The notes below the pieces were generated by a model, which saw nothing but the letters and a program-made list of their open reading frames with translations, was not told the DNA's origin and did not search any database. A stretch of 64,000 nucleotides of DNA from Xenoacremonium recifei (Eukaryota > Ascomycota > Sordariomycetes > Hypocreales > Nectriaceae), in the NCBI GenBank assembly GCA_012184525.1, contig WOFQ01000024.1:372001-436000 (forward strand). The letters are read 5' to 3'. This document shows, piece by piece, positions 19,598-31,199 of this stretch (positions are counted from its first letter, which is position 1; every line of letters starts with the position of its first letter). The translations under genes and the position numbers were made by a program.

Positions 19598-20812
19598 ATG
19601 TCCAACTCTTCGCCCGAGTTCCTGCGCTTCACAGGCCATCGGGCCTTCACGCAGCGACTCGTCCTCTCGACACTGACCGGCCGGCCCGTCCACATCTCCA
19701 AGATCCGCAGCACATCGCCAACGAACCCTGGTTTGGCACCCCACGAAATCTCGTTCCTCCGCCTGCTTGAGGCTATCACCAATGGCAGCTCCATGCAGAT
19801 CTCCTACACCGGTACGACTATAACATACCACCCGGGTCTCATCACCGGCACTATTGCTGGCTTGGGCGCCTCCGACGGCGATGTCATCGAACACGACTTG
19901 CCTGCGACGTGCACGCGGGGCGTCACATATTTCCTCCTCCCGCTGTGCCTACTGGCACCCTTCTCTAAGGCACACATGAACGTGCGCTTCTCCGGCTCAG
20001 GCGTTATCACATCATCTACCGAGACGGGCGACATCTCCGTCGACTCCTTCAGAACAGCCATCCTTCCGCTCTTTGGCCTCTTCGGCATCCCGCCTGCGCG
20101 CATTGAGTTGCGGGTGTTGCAGCGATCCTGCGCAGGGCCCGGCGGCAAGGGCGGTGGTGGATGTGTTGAGCTGCGGTTTGCGAGCCAAGTGCGACTACCG
20201 AAAACTCTCCATCTCAACCGCAGCCCTGGCCGGATAAAGAGGATACGAGGTGTCGCATACTGCACAGGTGTTTCTGCATCCAACAATGCTCGAATGATCC
20301 ACTCGGCTCGCGAGGTCCTCAATCCCCTGGTTTCCGATATCCATGTCGCTGCACAATACGATCAAGCGCCGCTGGTTCCCACAGGTGATAAGGCAGGGAG
20401 CAAGCGGCGGCTGGGAATTGGCTTCGGACTGAGTCTTGTTGCAGAGTCAAGTGCCGTTGGGGTGCTCTACTCGGCGGATGTCGTCGTTCCGCCCCAGGGA
20501 GGCGTGGTGCCAGAGGATGTTGGCAAGCAATGTGCGTATCAATTGCTGGAAACGATTTCGCAAGGTGGTTGTGTGAGCAGAACCTCGGCGCGGACAATGC
20601 TCGTTCTTATGGCTATGGGATCAGAAGATGTTGGTCGTCTAAGGATAAGCAGAGATGTCCTAGCGACAGAAGACATGGTTGGACTGGCACGGGATCTCAG
20701 GAGTTTCGGTGCAAGCAGTTGGGGATTGAGGGATGTAGAGGATGAGACCGAAGATATTGTCATTTCTGTCAAGGGTACAGGCGTTGGGAACGTGGGTAGG
20801 AAAATAGCGTGA
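19598..20812 (+). CDS. RCL1: RNA 3'-terminal phosphate cyclase-like protein Rcl1
   Basis: A single exon of 404 residues. It has the RTC/EPT fold of the RNA 3'-phosphate cyclase family: LRFTGHRAFTQRLVLSTLTG at the start, then SFLRLLEAITNGS, RGVTYFLLPLCLLAPF and the family-typical RGVAYCTGVSASNNARMI. The catalytic His of true cyclases is not evident, and the overall pattern matches the Rcl1 branch. Rcl1 works with Bms1 in the nucleolar small-subunit processome for 18S rRNA maturation. The start at 19598 is the first ATG; the frame is open further upstream only through a TTG at 19568. Confidence 0.9.
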   Translation: MSNSSPEFLRFTGHRAFTQRLVLSTLTGRPVHISKIRSTSPTNPGLAPHEISFLRLLEAITNGSSMQISYTGTTITYHPGLITGTIAGLGASDGDVIEHDLPATCTRGVTYFLLPLCLLAPFSKAHMNVRFSGSGVITSSTETGDISVDSFRTAILPLFGLFGIPPARIELRVLQRSCAGPGGKGGGGCVELRFASQVRLPKTLHLNRSPGRIKRIRGVAYCTGVSASNNARMIHSAREVLNPLVSDIHVAAQYDQAPLVPTGDKAGSKRRLGIGFGLSLVAESSAVGVLYSADVVVPPQGGVVPEDVGKQCAYQLLETISQGGCVSRTSARTMLVLMAMGSEDVGRLRISRDVLATEDMVGLARDLRSFGASSWGLRDVEDETEDIVISVKGTGVGNVGRKIA

Positions 20813-20897
20813 TTGCAATACATTTCAAGATTTGACTTCATCGAGCGTCTCATTGTGATGTTTCTGGCGTAAGCCCGCTTTCTATTCCTCTGCTGGA

Positions 20898-22055
20898 TTA
20901 TCCTACTGATGGAGCGTCAGGGTTGAGTCGGGCCTGTCGCCGTGCTCTAATCGCTGCCAGAGTACTTTCATAACCCAGATTCCTGATTGAATGGGCCGCC
21001 GCTAATTCGAAATTGACAGCCGCGGTCCGAATGGTGTGGAGGATATGATATTCTCCGAGAATGCCATTCCCAGATGTCAGGAGCTCTGACAAGGGCGACG
21101 AGGTGAGCTCATCGTTTGAGCTGTCCGTCGACGGTTTACGGTCCCCGGAGCGCTCTGTGCCTTCTCCCTCGTTAGCACCCTCGGTAGAACGCTCTTGGTT
21201 CAAGGGCCGCATCTCGATTTCCTCCGTCTCATCTGCTTCGATAACATCAGACATATTTGGTGGCATGCCGCGCTCCTCCAGATCAAGGTCCTCCAGTGTT
21301 CGAGGGACCGTCGCAGGATCTGGAACCACCATAGGCCGAAACGTCTTGAGGGTCACCCTGAGCCGCTCACGATCGGCGTGGACCGTCAACATCAAAAACT
21401 GAAGCGCTAGAATAACAATGTCCGCAAGAATATAGTACAATCGGGAGTGTGGGGGTTTCTGCCCGACAAAGTCGACAATCAGACCGCCATGCATGTAGCC
21501 TCTATAGTAGTCGGGCCCGGAAGGCAGTGAGGAAAACAGATGCAGCAGAATGCATATGGTGTTTGGGACGGCAATGAGGAAGACGTGCCCTCGACTGGCC
21601 GGCATGAGGAAGGGGAACGTCTCGGCCTTCGGGGTAAGGTACATGTACTGGACGAGAGCCCGTATGATAAATCGAAACATAGAACATCTAGAGACGTGGT
21701 TAGAGGAATCGCGGATGTCGGGTCAGTCATGGCAAACGTACTCCATATAATACAGAGCGCTCAACTCCGCAAACACCAGCATATCGAGACTCCGAAGCAA
21801 GTGCGTGAGGAAGGCCAACTTCTTAGCGAGCCCCGGATTGCGCTTCTTCCTGTTCTTTCGTTTATACCGCCGCGCACGAGACGACCCCCGCCTTCGCGAT
21901 GACCGGCTCGACGACCGCGTGAGCTCTTCCGGGGGGATGGAGAGCGCATTCTCGGCGGATAAGTCGCCGGCCGCCGCTGCAGCGACCAGCTCGCGAAGGG
22001 CGTCGTCATCGAGTCGCGATCGCGGCGGGGAGCTCGGCGAGGCATCATCGCTCAT
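20898..22055 (-). CDS. DUF1746 membrane protein, Dsc4-like ubiquitin ligase subunit
   Basis: Two exons (21742-22055 and 20898-21687, 54-bp intron) encode 367 residues. The basic N-terminal region (RYKRKNRKKR) is followed by the DUF1746 domain: NPGLAKKLAFLTHLLRSLDM, LVFAELSALYYMECSMFRF, then hydrophobic segments around HVFLIAVPNTICILLHLFSS, HGGLIVDFVGQKPP and LYYILADIVILALQFLMLTV. The C-terminal half is acidic and low in complexity. DUF1746 defines Dsc4 of the fission-yeast Golgi Dsc E3 ligase, which cleaves and activates the sterol regulator SREBP. That role is transferred from the family and not shown here. It is convergent with RCL1, with an 85-bp gap. Confidence 0.82.
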
Positions 22056-22615
22056 GCTTGGCTGGGCTCGGGTTCTGCATGGGGAGCGGGAGCAGCAGCG
22101 CGGGAGAGCCTGCTTCAGCTTGAGCAGGTCATAGCCCTGGCTCGGGAGACTGTCGTAGACTCGTCGTCGTCGTGGTCAGATCAGCGTATGGGGGAAGGCT
22201 GGGACACGTGCCAGGGATGCCGCGAATACGAGAGGAATGGGGGATGACGGCCAGCAGGCGAAAGGCGAATTGCGAATGATAAGATTACAGGGATTCAATG
22301 CACACCTGAGGATAGGATGCAGCCCCCCGTACGGAGTACGTTCTAACGGATACGTACCATGGGAGGTTCCGGCGTCGCTGCCCCGGCAAGGAATAAACTA
22401 AATCCGATGTAGTCTCGCTGCACTGAAGCGCTGGGGACAGCGCCTGAGGAAGGTACGTACCCCGCCATGACTGCCCTGTACCTGTAGCGATATGGAAATA
22501 ATTTCTGCCGGGAGCCAAAGCTTCACCAGTGACTCAGCGAAACCGCAGCACCGCGAACCTGTTCCTCCACCGTCAACCCCTGGCATGCCCAGCACTTGAC
22601 GAACATTCTGTCACC
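22056..22615. other. Divergent promoter region between the DUF1746 gene and PheRS alpha
   Basis: 560 bp between oppositely directed genes. It contains a tacggagtac motif near 22328, a sequence that recurs in the window, and no supported gene. Confidence 0.5.
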
Positions 22616-24190
22616 ATGACGACCTCAAGTTCTGCCCCCTCGGGCGATCTGGCCCTCCAGATCCTCCAGGCCCTGTCAACCCAGAGCCCCCTCCTCTCCG
22701 CTGAGGCCTTCCCCGCCATCGCCTTCCAGGACATCAAGGCCGCGCTCGACCGCCTGGCCTCGCGATCTATGATTACCTACGAGACGATCGACCGAGAAGA
22801 GGCGATTCTAGAACCCGAAGCAGTGCAAATTGCCGAGCATGGAAGCCACGAGGCGCGAGTCTTCGAGGCATTGCGGACTGCGGTGGAGGGGTTGACGATT
22901 CAGGAGCTGGAAAAGGCCATTGGAGACAAAACCGTTACCAAGATGGGCCAGGGCAAGGCCTTCAAGGAGAAGTGGATTGCGAAGAGCAAGGACGGCAAGC
23001 TTGTTGCTACGGTAGGTGTATTTCAACTCTATGACAGAGTCGTTAGTATGGCTGATAAAATGTTCTAGGCCGAGACGATCCAGGATGTCACCCGAGCGCA
23101 ATTACAGCAGATCAAGGAGACCCGATCACACGAGCCCAAGGTGTTGACGGACTTGAAAAAGCGGAAACTCATCAAGATGCAAAAGGTCATCAGCTTCAAG
23201 ATCAGCAAAGGCGACAAGTTTGCGCTGGAGATTCTCAAGGAGGAGACGGACCTGACGGCTGACATGATTGCCTCGGGCTCGTGGAAGACGGCGACCTTCA
23301 AGCCCTACAACTTCAAGGCGCTCGGCGCGGATCAGAACGCGGGCGCTCTGCATCCCCTGAACAAGGTGCGACACGAGTTCCGACAGATCTTCTTCGAGAT
23401 GGGCTTCGAGGAGATGCCTACCAACAAGTTCGTCGAGACGGGCTTCTGGAACTTCGACGCCCTCTTCGTCCCCCAGCAACATCCTGCGCGTGACCTGCAG
23501 GACACCTTCTACATCTCCGACCCCAAGGTGGGTGACCGACCAGAAGCGAAGGAGTATTGGGAGAACGTGAAGCAGGTGCATCAGGATGGTAAGTATGGCT
23601 CGATCGGCTACCGATACCCCTGGGCGGCGGATGAGGCTCAGCGTCTGGTGCTGCGAACACACACGACGGCTATCTCGACGGCCATGCTGCACAAGCTTGC
23701 GTCGCAGAAAGGCCCCGATGGTCGACCACCGCCTGCGCGTTACTTCTCCATCGATCGTGTCTTCCGAAACGAGACGGTCGACGCTACGCATTTGGCCGAG
23801 TTCCACCAGGTAGAAGGTGTCATTGCCGACTACGGTCTGACCCTGGGAGGTCTGATGGAGTTCATGGAGATCTTCTTCAACAAGATGGGCATCACGGATC
23901 TCAAGTTCAAGCCGGCGTACAATCCCTATACCGAGCCCAGCATGGAGATCTTCAGCTACCACAAGGGACTGGGCAAGCTAGTGGAGATTGGCAACAGCGG
24001 CATGTTCCGACCAGAGATGCTGGAGTCGATGGGCCTACCCAAGGATATGCGAGTCTTTGGCTGGGGTTTGAGCTTGGAGCGGCCGACCATGATCAAGTAC
24101 AAGATCTCCAACATCCGCGAGCTGCTGGGCCACAAGGTTGATCTCAACTTTATCGAGCGCAACCCGGCTGTACGGTTGGAAAAGGAGTAG
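22616..24190 (+). CDS. FRS2: Cytosolic phenylalanyl-tRNA synthetase alpha subunit
   Basis: Two exons (22616-23011, 23069-24190) encode 505 residues. The enzyme charges tRNA-Phe as an alpha2-beta2 tetramer in the cytosol. The N-terminal third is the winged-helix tRNA-binding region of the eukaryotic alpha chain (residues about 10-150). The class II catalytic core follows: HPLNKVRHEFRQIFFEMGFE (motif 1 region), RYFSIDRVFRNETVDATHLA with FHQVEG (motif 2) and GWGLSLERPTMIKY (motif 3). EMPTNKFVETGFWNFDALF and PARDLQDTF are highly conserved. The length is normal for the family. The start ATG at 22616 has the context tcaccATGA. Confidence 0.96.
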
Positions 24191-25457
24191 ATGGATACAG
24201 GGGAGGTGTGTATATCGCAGGGGGAGGGGACTCTGGATTAGATGGACGGGCATCTAGACTCTTGTATGTCATGCACGATATGACTGGACGAAATGATATT
24301 AACATGGAAAAAGAAATGGACGGTTAGAGAATTGACGGGAGTTGGGTTTCCGCGTTATGCCTATTTGGTGTTGTTGGAGGGACTGCTTGATCCAAGTGAA
24401 GTCAATCTATTACCGTATTTCCGTGCTTGTGAGAGCAACTACCTTACATCATGCACTTAGGGTCTCGATCAACGACCAAGACAGGCGATAGTGAGGATCA
24501 AGCTTCGACTGGCTCCTCTAGTGTCTCGGGTGTTTGAGACTGCACACTGGAAAGCAACATTGGTGAGCATTGCACATCTCCTCGGAAACGCATCTCACAA
24601 ATTCGATTTCGATTTCAGAACTGTTCAATCCTCTATTCGAGCCTTTCCACCATGCCTCGATCGATGCAGCAACAGCACGTTCTGCCAGCTGTCAGCACAG
24701 GAGCTTTCCGCATCCGTCCCCACCTCTCCGGCGCCGACTCTCCACACCCGGCCCCATCCCCCGCCGATCCCCGAAGCAGCCGCCCCGCGCGGGTTCTGAC
24801 AAAGAACAACTGATGACGCTGATGACGCGCTGAAGTAGTTGGGCAGTACGATTGGGACCCTTACGAAGGGAGCATTGTAATCGGGGGGAGGCGACGAATT
24901 GAGCAATGGCCTCGCTGCCTCGCCTGGGGAACTGCCGCTGACTTTCCCCCGCACTCTGCTGGGCCTAGAGCATCATCCAGCCACACCAAACGTGACTCCC
25001 TGCAGCGTCGCTTCGCATTGCACCGGCATGGTGGCGCCGTTAGTAATCGCGGTGGTCTGACTTGTCCAGAAGTCGCTTCTGTTAGTGCCTCCCCGCAAAG
25101 TGTGCCCTCAGAGCCCATCGCGGGTGTCTTCGCCTGGCGATCGCACGTCAGGGATGCGGGCGGCGATCGAGGCGCTGTGGTTGGTTGGTGGGCGAGGCGG
25201 GCGGGGGACGTCATTGGTTGTGTGTGTGTAGAGTTGCTGCTACGCTGGAGGAGGCGAGGAGAGTTGAGTAGCAGCAGCTGGAGGAGGAGGGACGGGAGAG
25301 GAGCATATAACCTGGGCGGTTTCCCCCTCTTTCTGCTTTGTTTCTTATCATCCAGCTTGGACCCTGAATCTAGAGTCTACCACAGCTTACCATTGAACAT
25401 CAATTACACTCGAATCGCAACGAGTTCGAGCAACAAGATCTTATACCACTCTCCAAC
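24191..25457. other. Long intergenic region / leader upstream of the small conserved gene
   Basis: About 1.27 kb with no supported gene on either strand; the ORFs seen are short and biased. The last 150 bp look like a long 5' untranslated leader following a TATA-like element. The size of this upstream region relative to the 69-residue product suggests a complex promoter (inference). Confidence 0.5.
25304..25310 (+). promoter_or_regulatory. TATA-like element of the small conserved gene
   Basis: CATATAA lies about 150 bp before the ATG at 25458, followed by a pyrimidine-rich tract (ccccctctttctgctttg) typical of highly expressed fungal transcripts. Confidence 0.45.
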
Positions 25458-25842
25458 ATGAATAACGACGCTCCCCCGACCAACTCCAACTCTGGTGGCC
25501 GCCGCCGCGTATGTGACGCCCCTCCCCTCTCTGGCCTTCTCAACCAGCACCCTTTTCCAACATCCATCGCCATGTCTACACTCCTCATCTGAAATCTGAT
25601 TCTAACACCCACGCAGAGCTCTGGCTTCATGCCTGCCTTCGCTGGCCTTACCGAGCAGAAGCGCAGTCCTTCCGACGTCGCCCGCCGCGCCAGCATGTCT
25701 GACCAGCAGGCCAAGGGTGGCATCTTCAGCCAATTCTTCCACAAGTACGTCGCTCCCACGATCGAGCCTTTTATCTCTTATCGAACCAATAATACTGACA
25801 ATATCACCTAGCAACTTTGGCAAGAATGCTGGCAGTAAATAA
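25458..25842 (+). CDS. Small conserved fungal protein of unknown function (69 residues)
   Basis: Three exons (25458-25508, 25617-25744, 25812-25842) with intact GT-AG introns of 108 and 67 bp encode 69 residues; the phases join cleanly, which is the main evidence for a gene. The protein starts Asn/Pro-rich (MNNDAPPTNSNSGGRRR). It has a central stretch FMPAFAGLTEQKRSPSDVA followed by RRASMSDQQ, an RRxS site that fits basophilic kinase consensus, and ends SQFFHNNFGKNAGSK. I recall similar short proteins in filamentous ascomycetes but cannot name a family with certainty. It has no signal peptide or membrane segment. The long leader and strong promoter features suggest high or regulated expression. 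Confidence 0.75.
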
Positions 25843-26798
25843 GCTGTGTTTCTATTTGACAAGACTCCGGCACAGTCAGGATTGTACGATATGATGAAGC
25901 CAGATGGGCTTGGAGTTGATGGAAAGCGTCTGCTGTAGCTCTATAGTAACGAGAAACCCTATGATTTGCTAAACACTGAAGATTGAATGCAATCTGAATG
26001 CTCTCGCCCTCGATAATACGTGACGTAAGAGGTGGCGTGATCATCAGGAACGTGGTAAATGAGGTGTGGCAGCAGAGTATTTGGAGTGTAGCATCGGAGC
26101 GAATCCTCCAAGCAATGGTTGTTGGGGTAATTGTAATTGTTAGTGTGACGGCTGACCAACCGTAACGCTTAGAATACTGGCAGGCCAACACTGATGATGA
26201 ATGCATCTCTTTTTTTATACAGCGCAAGAAATTTGATAGTATATAGATGTATTGCGAAGATAAGGTCGTCTATCAGGCTATTATAGATATTGGTGGAGGC
26301 CAAAGGTTTCTGTACTTACATCCGTCATATCTTAATGAGTCGACTAACGAGAGCTCCATAGCACCCTCTTCTCGTCATCGGATGAAAGCCAATCTGGCAG
26401 TTCAATTCATAATAGGAGTTTAGGTGAGGATTATCTATGAATAAGGTATTGATGAGATCTGCCAATCTCTATTTGAAGTTAGCGTTTTGGCTTGGGTCAC
26501 CGGCTTGTAAAAGGGGTGGTGGCAGATCAGTTAATTCCCATGCCATATAGCACGTCAAAATTATAAAAATGTTTTCATGTTCCTCTTTTCTCTGGTATTG
26601 AGAAAGCAGTATCCTATGTAACTCCATAACTCCCCCAAAAGTATCATGTCTCTAAGCCTCGTCTACTTTAAAGGACCTTTATGGAGTGCATAACGCGAAA
26701 AACTCCACGCTGACATGAATTAACTAAACGAGCACTTTTAATGCTAACTCCTGTTCCTCTCGGAGCACGTCTCATGCTAATAGTGGTCACTGCACTGT
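25843..26798. other. Convergent intergenic region
   Basis: About 950 bp between two gene 3' ends, AT-rich, with no recognisable coding or RNA feature. ORFs on the minus strand near 25808-26227 are unsupported. Confidence 0.5.
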
Positions 26799-27933
26799 CT
26801 ATGCCTTCACCATGAAGATCTGCCAAGCATTAGCAAATACTCTACGAGCATTAAGCGCAATCAGAGGACGTACCTGGTTCAAGGCCTTGGCATCCAACAC
26901 GGCCTGCCTCTTCTGCGCAATGAAGCGTGACCTCACGAAGTTGCGGCTTCCCTGTGGTGTAGACGTCCCGGTCCCTGAGCCAGTCGGCGTTGATGTTCCC
27001 GTACCAGCCACAGAGAGCGTAGCAGACACCTGCGCAGCAGAGTCCGAGGCCTCGGCCTCCTCTCTCCTTCGCTTTTCTTTCTTCTCCCGTTTCTTTTCTT
27101 TCTTTTCCTTCTTCTCCTTCTTGGACTTCTTGTCCTTGGTCTTCTCCTCATCTGAAGCATCGGCGGATCGACTCTTGTCCTTCTTGGCCTTCTTCTCCTT
27201 CTTTCGTGCCTTTGCGTCGTCAATGTCTTCCGAGTCCTTGGCCTTGCGCTCTTCTTTCCGTCGTTTCTTGCTCTTGGATGCCAACTCCTTGTCTGACGAA
27301 TCCTCGTCGTCCACTGCTTTTCGTTTCTTGGACTTCTTCTCCTTCTTGGACTCCTTCGGCGCTGAGTCAACCTCCATAGGCTCTGGCTTCTCGACACTCT
27401 TGCTCTCTGGCTCCTCCTCCTCTGAACTATCATCGCTGACTTCCTTCAACTCATCCCCCACCAACAGACCCCCTCTTACGAACCGCATCGGCCCCCATCG
27501 CTTCTCGACGAAATGATGCGTCTTGATCGCCAGCCTTGCCTGCTGATCCTCTTCGATCGCTGCATCCGACTTGCCATTCAGTCGGCTTAGTAGGTCCGCG
27601 AAGACGCCCAGCCCCGTAACCTCGTCCTCCTTGGACCGTTGGAAGCCCAAGCCCTTCATGTCGTCCTTTAGGACCACGCGGATGTATGATGCGTTGGCCG
27701 CCGTATGCAGCTCGGAGTGTGGTGCATCCTGCGCTCCCAGGAACTGGCCCGGTTGCCAGCCCTGCGCACGCAGGATCTTCTGCCCGAAGGTCGTTTCGTC
27801 ACGAGTCCATTTGGTATTGTTGGGGTCCTTGTTGATCCGCCGGCGGCTATGATAGGAGGTATTGTTAGCGAATGCAAGCACAAGCATCCCTAGGTCTCCA
27901 GGCTTACGTCTTGTTCTCAGCGAGGAGCCCCAT
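26799..27933 (-). CDS. PXR1: G-patch nucleolar protein PXR1 (Gno1/PinX1 homologue)
   Basis: Three exons (27908-27933, 26874-27846, 26799-26819) encode 339 residues. The start MGLLAENKTRRRINKDPNNT is the family signature and requires splicing of the 61-bp first intron. The G-patch follows (residues about 25-75: FGQKILRAQGWQPGQFLGAQ). Then comes a region with VGLGV-like VTGLGVFADLLSRLNGK and a very Lys/Glu/Asp/Ser-rich tail with many KKEKK and KKDKS blocks. The last intron (26820-26873, 54 bp) has no stop and is a multiple of three, so an unspliced ORF adds 18 residues. Splicing restores the expected C-terminus ALNQIFMVKA. In yeast, Pxr1 helps rRNA/snoRNA maturation with Prp43 and restrains telomerase. 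Confidence 0.92.
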
Positions 27934-28454
27934 CTTCTTGCCTGGGTAGGGAATGGGCTGTTGCGAATGTTGTAACGGAAGCGCGGGCAGCGACAAAGTC
28001 CCCAGGAGGAAAAAAAGATGGTGGTGGGGTTTGCGGGAAGAAAAAGTCACTTATCGCAAGACCTGATTGGCTCAAATGCTGGAGTTTGGCCCCACTAATA
28101 TGATAAGGCTCCGTTGCGTTTACGGACCCTCACTGTCAAACTCACCCAGACTTGAATGGATACAGCTCTTGTTAACTATAAACTACCTTACCTACCTGCT
28201 TACTGAGATGATGAGGACACATTTCAAGAGAAGAATTTTCAAGTCATAAATCAATTGCCGTGCATTTCTTTTTGAAGCTCAGAGTATTCTACATAGTTCC
28301 CTACCTAGTAACAACACCGGATTATTTGCACAGCCGCCATGAATGAGAGTGCCCTCAACAGCCTCCTCCACCAACCGCATACCTGCCTCGCTCAGATGTT
28401 GCTTCGCTTTTATCTTCTTGGCCTCTTACTTGCGGCTCCTCATTTCTCAACATT
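27934..28454. other. Intergenic region between ARS2 and PXR1
   Basis: 520 bp containing the PXR1 promoter and the ARS2 3' region. No further gene seen. Confidence 0.5.
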
Positions 28455-31199
28455 CTAGTAGTTCAACTCTCCACCGCCTCCTCCCGAAACCTGATCCAGA
28501 TCCTCATAGCTCTTTAGGCTACGGCCTTGGACGGCCTCGCGAGGACCGCCAGCTGCACCACCAGCACCGTCTCCCCAGCGAGATCCTCCCATACGGTTGC
28601 GTCCTCCATCATAACGACCCCCTCCGCGGCGGTCGTAAGGGCCAGAGCGATACTGTCCGCGGCCACCAGACGAGCCACCACGACGCATAGCACCGCCTGA
28701 GCGATCATCGCCCATCGGGTTCCAACCGCCACCTCCCTGCATCCCTTGGAAGAGAGAGGGGAAGGCACCCGGAGCCATGGGGAATCCCGGCATGCCCATC
28801 ATGCCATTCATCGAGAAATTGGAGAGGTTGAAGCCGCGAGGCGTGCCGGTGGTCGATTGTCCACTCGCAGGCGGGAAATGACCGTTGGAGTTAGCATCGG
28901 TGCGCGAGGGTGCGATATGCGCCGGATCGATAACGTAGGCGTTGATGAGATCAAACTACAAAAGTTAGCTGACGTGTTCGGGCTCCTTCGTCACTACGGC
29001 TAGGACATACCTCTTGTCTCAGGCCGTCTAACCACTCTGCGTGGCGCTTTTCGACATGCTTCTTCCAGAAGTGTTCTTCCTTGAAGAGCTTGGTGCACTC
29101 AGGAACCTTGCATCTCCACTTATGCTCATCCTCCTGCTTGACATGTCGGCTAAGCTCTTCATCCACAGCTTCGTCAACAGGGCGACCGCCCAACTTTCGA
29201 ATATCGACGGACTGGGGCTCCAGAATCTGCGCCAGCTTGTCTTCAAAAGTCTTGACCCAGTTGTACGCTCGCAGAAGCTGTTGCTCAGACTTGCTAGAAG
29301 AGTTTCGGAACTTCTTGTCGGCTTCCGTCAGATCGCCTTCAGCTTCGTCGCCTTCGCCACGTTTCTTGCCGGGGAAAGGCTCTCCGTTGGCGCTGGCTCT
29401 CGCAACAGCCTTGGCGGACGAGGAAAGTGTGCTGCGAGGTCGGCGAAGATGGCCACCCGGACACTTTCGCGTCAACTCGTGGATCGAGTCGCTCTCGAAC
29501 ACGCAGAAGAAACAGAAGTTGAAGACACGTCGCAGATACTCGATCAAGAGGTCCAGGTGTTTCTTCTTCACGAGCAGGTCCTCATCGTCAACCTCCTCCT
29601 CGTCAATGGCACCCTCCTCCTCTTCGTCGTCCTCCTCGACCGCTCCATCTTCCTCGTCCATGGCCTCATCCATGCCAACCTCACGCCTCTTCTTAGTCTT
29701 GGAGGTGGTTGCTGTCGGAGGCATTGCAGGCTGCAGCTGGCCGGCTTGTCTCAGCTCTTCCACCTTTTCCTCGATCTTCAGAGTAGCTTGGAAGTCAGAT
29801 TCAAAGTCCTCCTCGAATTTGTTGACAATCCGCTGGACCAGAAGAAGGTCCTTGTCAATACGTTCAGGGGCAGAGAAGAGATCCCAGAGCGCCTTCTTCC
29901 GCGGATGTTGAGGTGGATTGTGAACTCCGACGTGGCAGACAAAGTCGCCTCTGACTTCGTCCTTGACAGTCTTACCATTGATGGCATCAAGAGCCTTGTC
30001 AGCAGTCGAAACTGTCGGGGGAGGCGTACCCGGCTCCTCGCCGTCTTCGTCCTTCGGGTCCACGCGATCAATGGGCATGGCAGATTCGGAAGACGGATGA
30101 AGCATCACCCAACCAATTCGGTGGTACCGCTTGCTTGGATTAGGATCTGACAGGGAGAGCCACTTAAAGCCACCCTCTTCCTCGCCAAGGTGCTCCTTGC
30201 AGAACGCTTCCAAGTTTTGGCGGCTGACATGGGGCGCAATAGTCTTGATGAGGAGGGTAGGCTGGAACTGATTCTCATCTCGGATATCAGCCCCATTAAC
30301 CGGGATAAGATCGCCCACGCCCAGGATCTCGTTGCCACCTGTGGCCTCGCCCTCTTCCTTTTCTACGAGGCCGCCAGTACCGTTGCTTTCGCCTTTGGGG
30401 ATGCCCTCAAGAGAGAACTCATCAAAGGTGCCTGATTCCAAATCTTGCTCCCACTGGCTATAGGCGCCGCGTCGATACTCGTTGAGCTTGTTTCTGAAGT
30501 CGTCGCGGATCTCGGGCACGTATCTTTCCCTGAACCATTGCTCCTTCTTGTGATCAGCGACAAAGGCGCGGGCCATCTTGGCCTGGAGCTCTTCCTTGTA
30601 CTCATCGTACGCAGCCTGAATCTTGGCCTTTTCTTTCTCTCGCTCCTCCTGGGCCTCTCGAGGCCCACGGACACGTTCGGGTTCGCGTCGACGGCCCGAC
30701 TTGACTCTCTCCTTCTCCTCCTTGATCTTCTCATTCACTCTCCACCATTCTCCGAAGTAGGAGAAGCCAACCTGGTAGGGCAGCTTGGAAGGGTCCATCA
30801 AAGGGTTGACAGTGAGCGAGCCTGTCGAAGCGCTCTCTTGACCAGGCACATATCGATCAATATTGGCAGGAGGAGAGCCAACCCGGCGTCGATCGTCTCT
30901 ATCGCGGTCTTCTCGGCGGGATCGGGGTTCATATCGATCAACAGCGGCCGGAGATCGAGAGCGTCGGCGGTCTCGACGGTCATGGCCTAGAATCAATGAT
31001 GAGCAATGTGGTGCTTGCAGGGGAGGCAGCTTCAGAGTTGCACAGAATCCAGGTAAGACAAAACGCGGAGGAACGCACCAGGAGATCTGCCCCGATAGAA
31101 GGTGTCGCCGCGGTCATCTCTGCCTCTCGACTCGTCGCGGCTCCAGCTTCGCTCGGGGGACCGAGCCGACACATCTCGAAACGACGTATACGAGTCCAT
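28455..31199 (-). CDS. ARS2/Serrate-type RNA effector protein
   Basis: Three exons (31079-31199, 29011-30986, 28455-28955) encode 865 residues. The N-terminus is Arg/Asp/Ser-rich (MDSYTSFRDVSARSPERSWS onward). Next comes the SERRATE/Ars2 N-terminal block (PYQVGFSYFGEWWRVNEKIK, WFRERYVPEIRDDFRN). A central RRM-like region has LLIKTIAPHVSRQNLEAFCK and WVMLHPSSE, and a long Asp/Glu-rich stretch precedes LDLLIEYLRRVFNFCFFC. One C2H2 zinc finger follows (CKVPECTKLFKEEHFWKKHV, ending in EKRH), and the C-terminus is Gly/Arg/Met-rich. The order is that of ARS2, which joins the nuclear cap-binding complex to RNA processing and decay. The plus-strand ORFs across this gene are shadows of its charged repeats. 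Confidence 0.9.

Noticed and set aside
26812..27516. A 234-codon plus-strand ORF opposite PXR1, rich in Phe and Ser
   Set aside because: It is the complement of the Lys/Glu-rich tail of PXR1.
29041..30150. Long plus-strand ORFs opposite ARS2
   Set aside because: These are shadows of the acidic and Lys-rich regions of ARS2, with no motif of their own.
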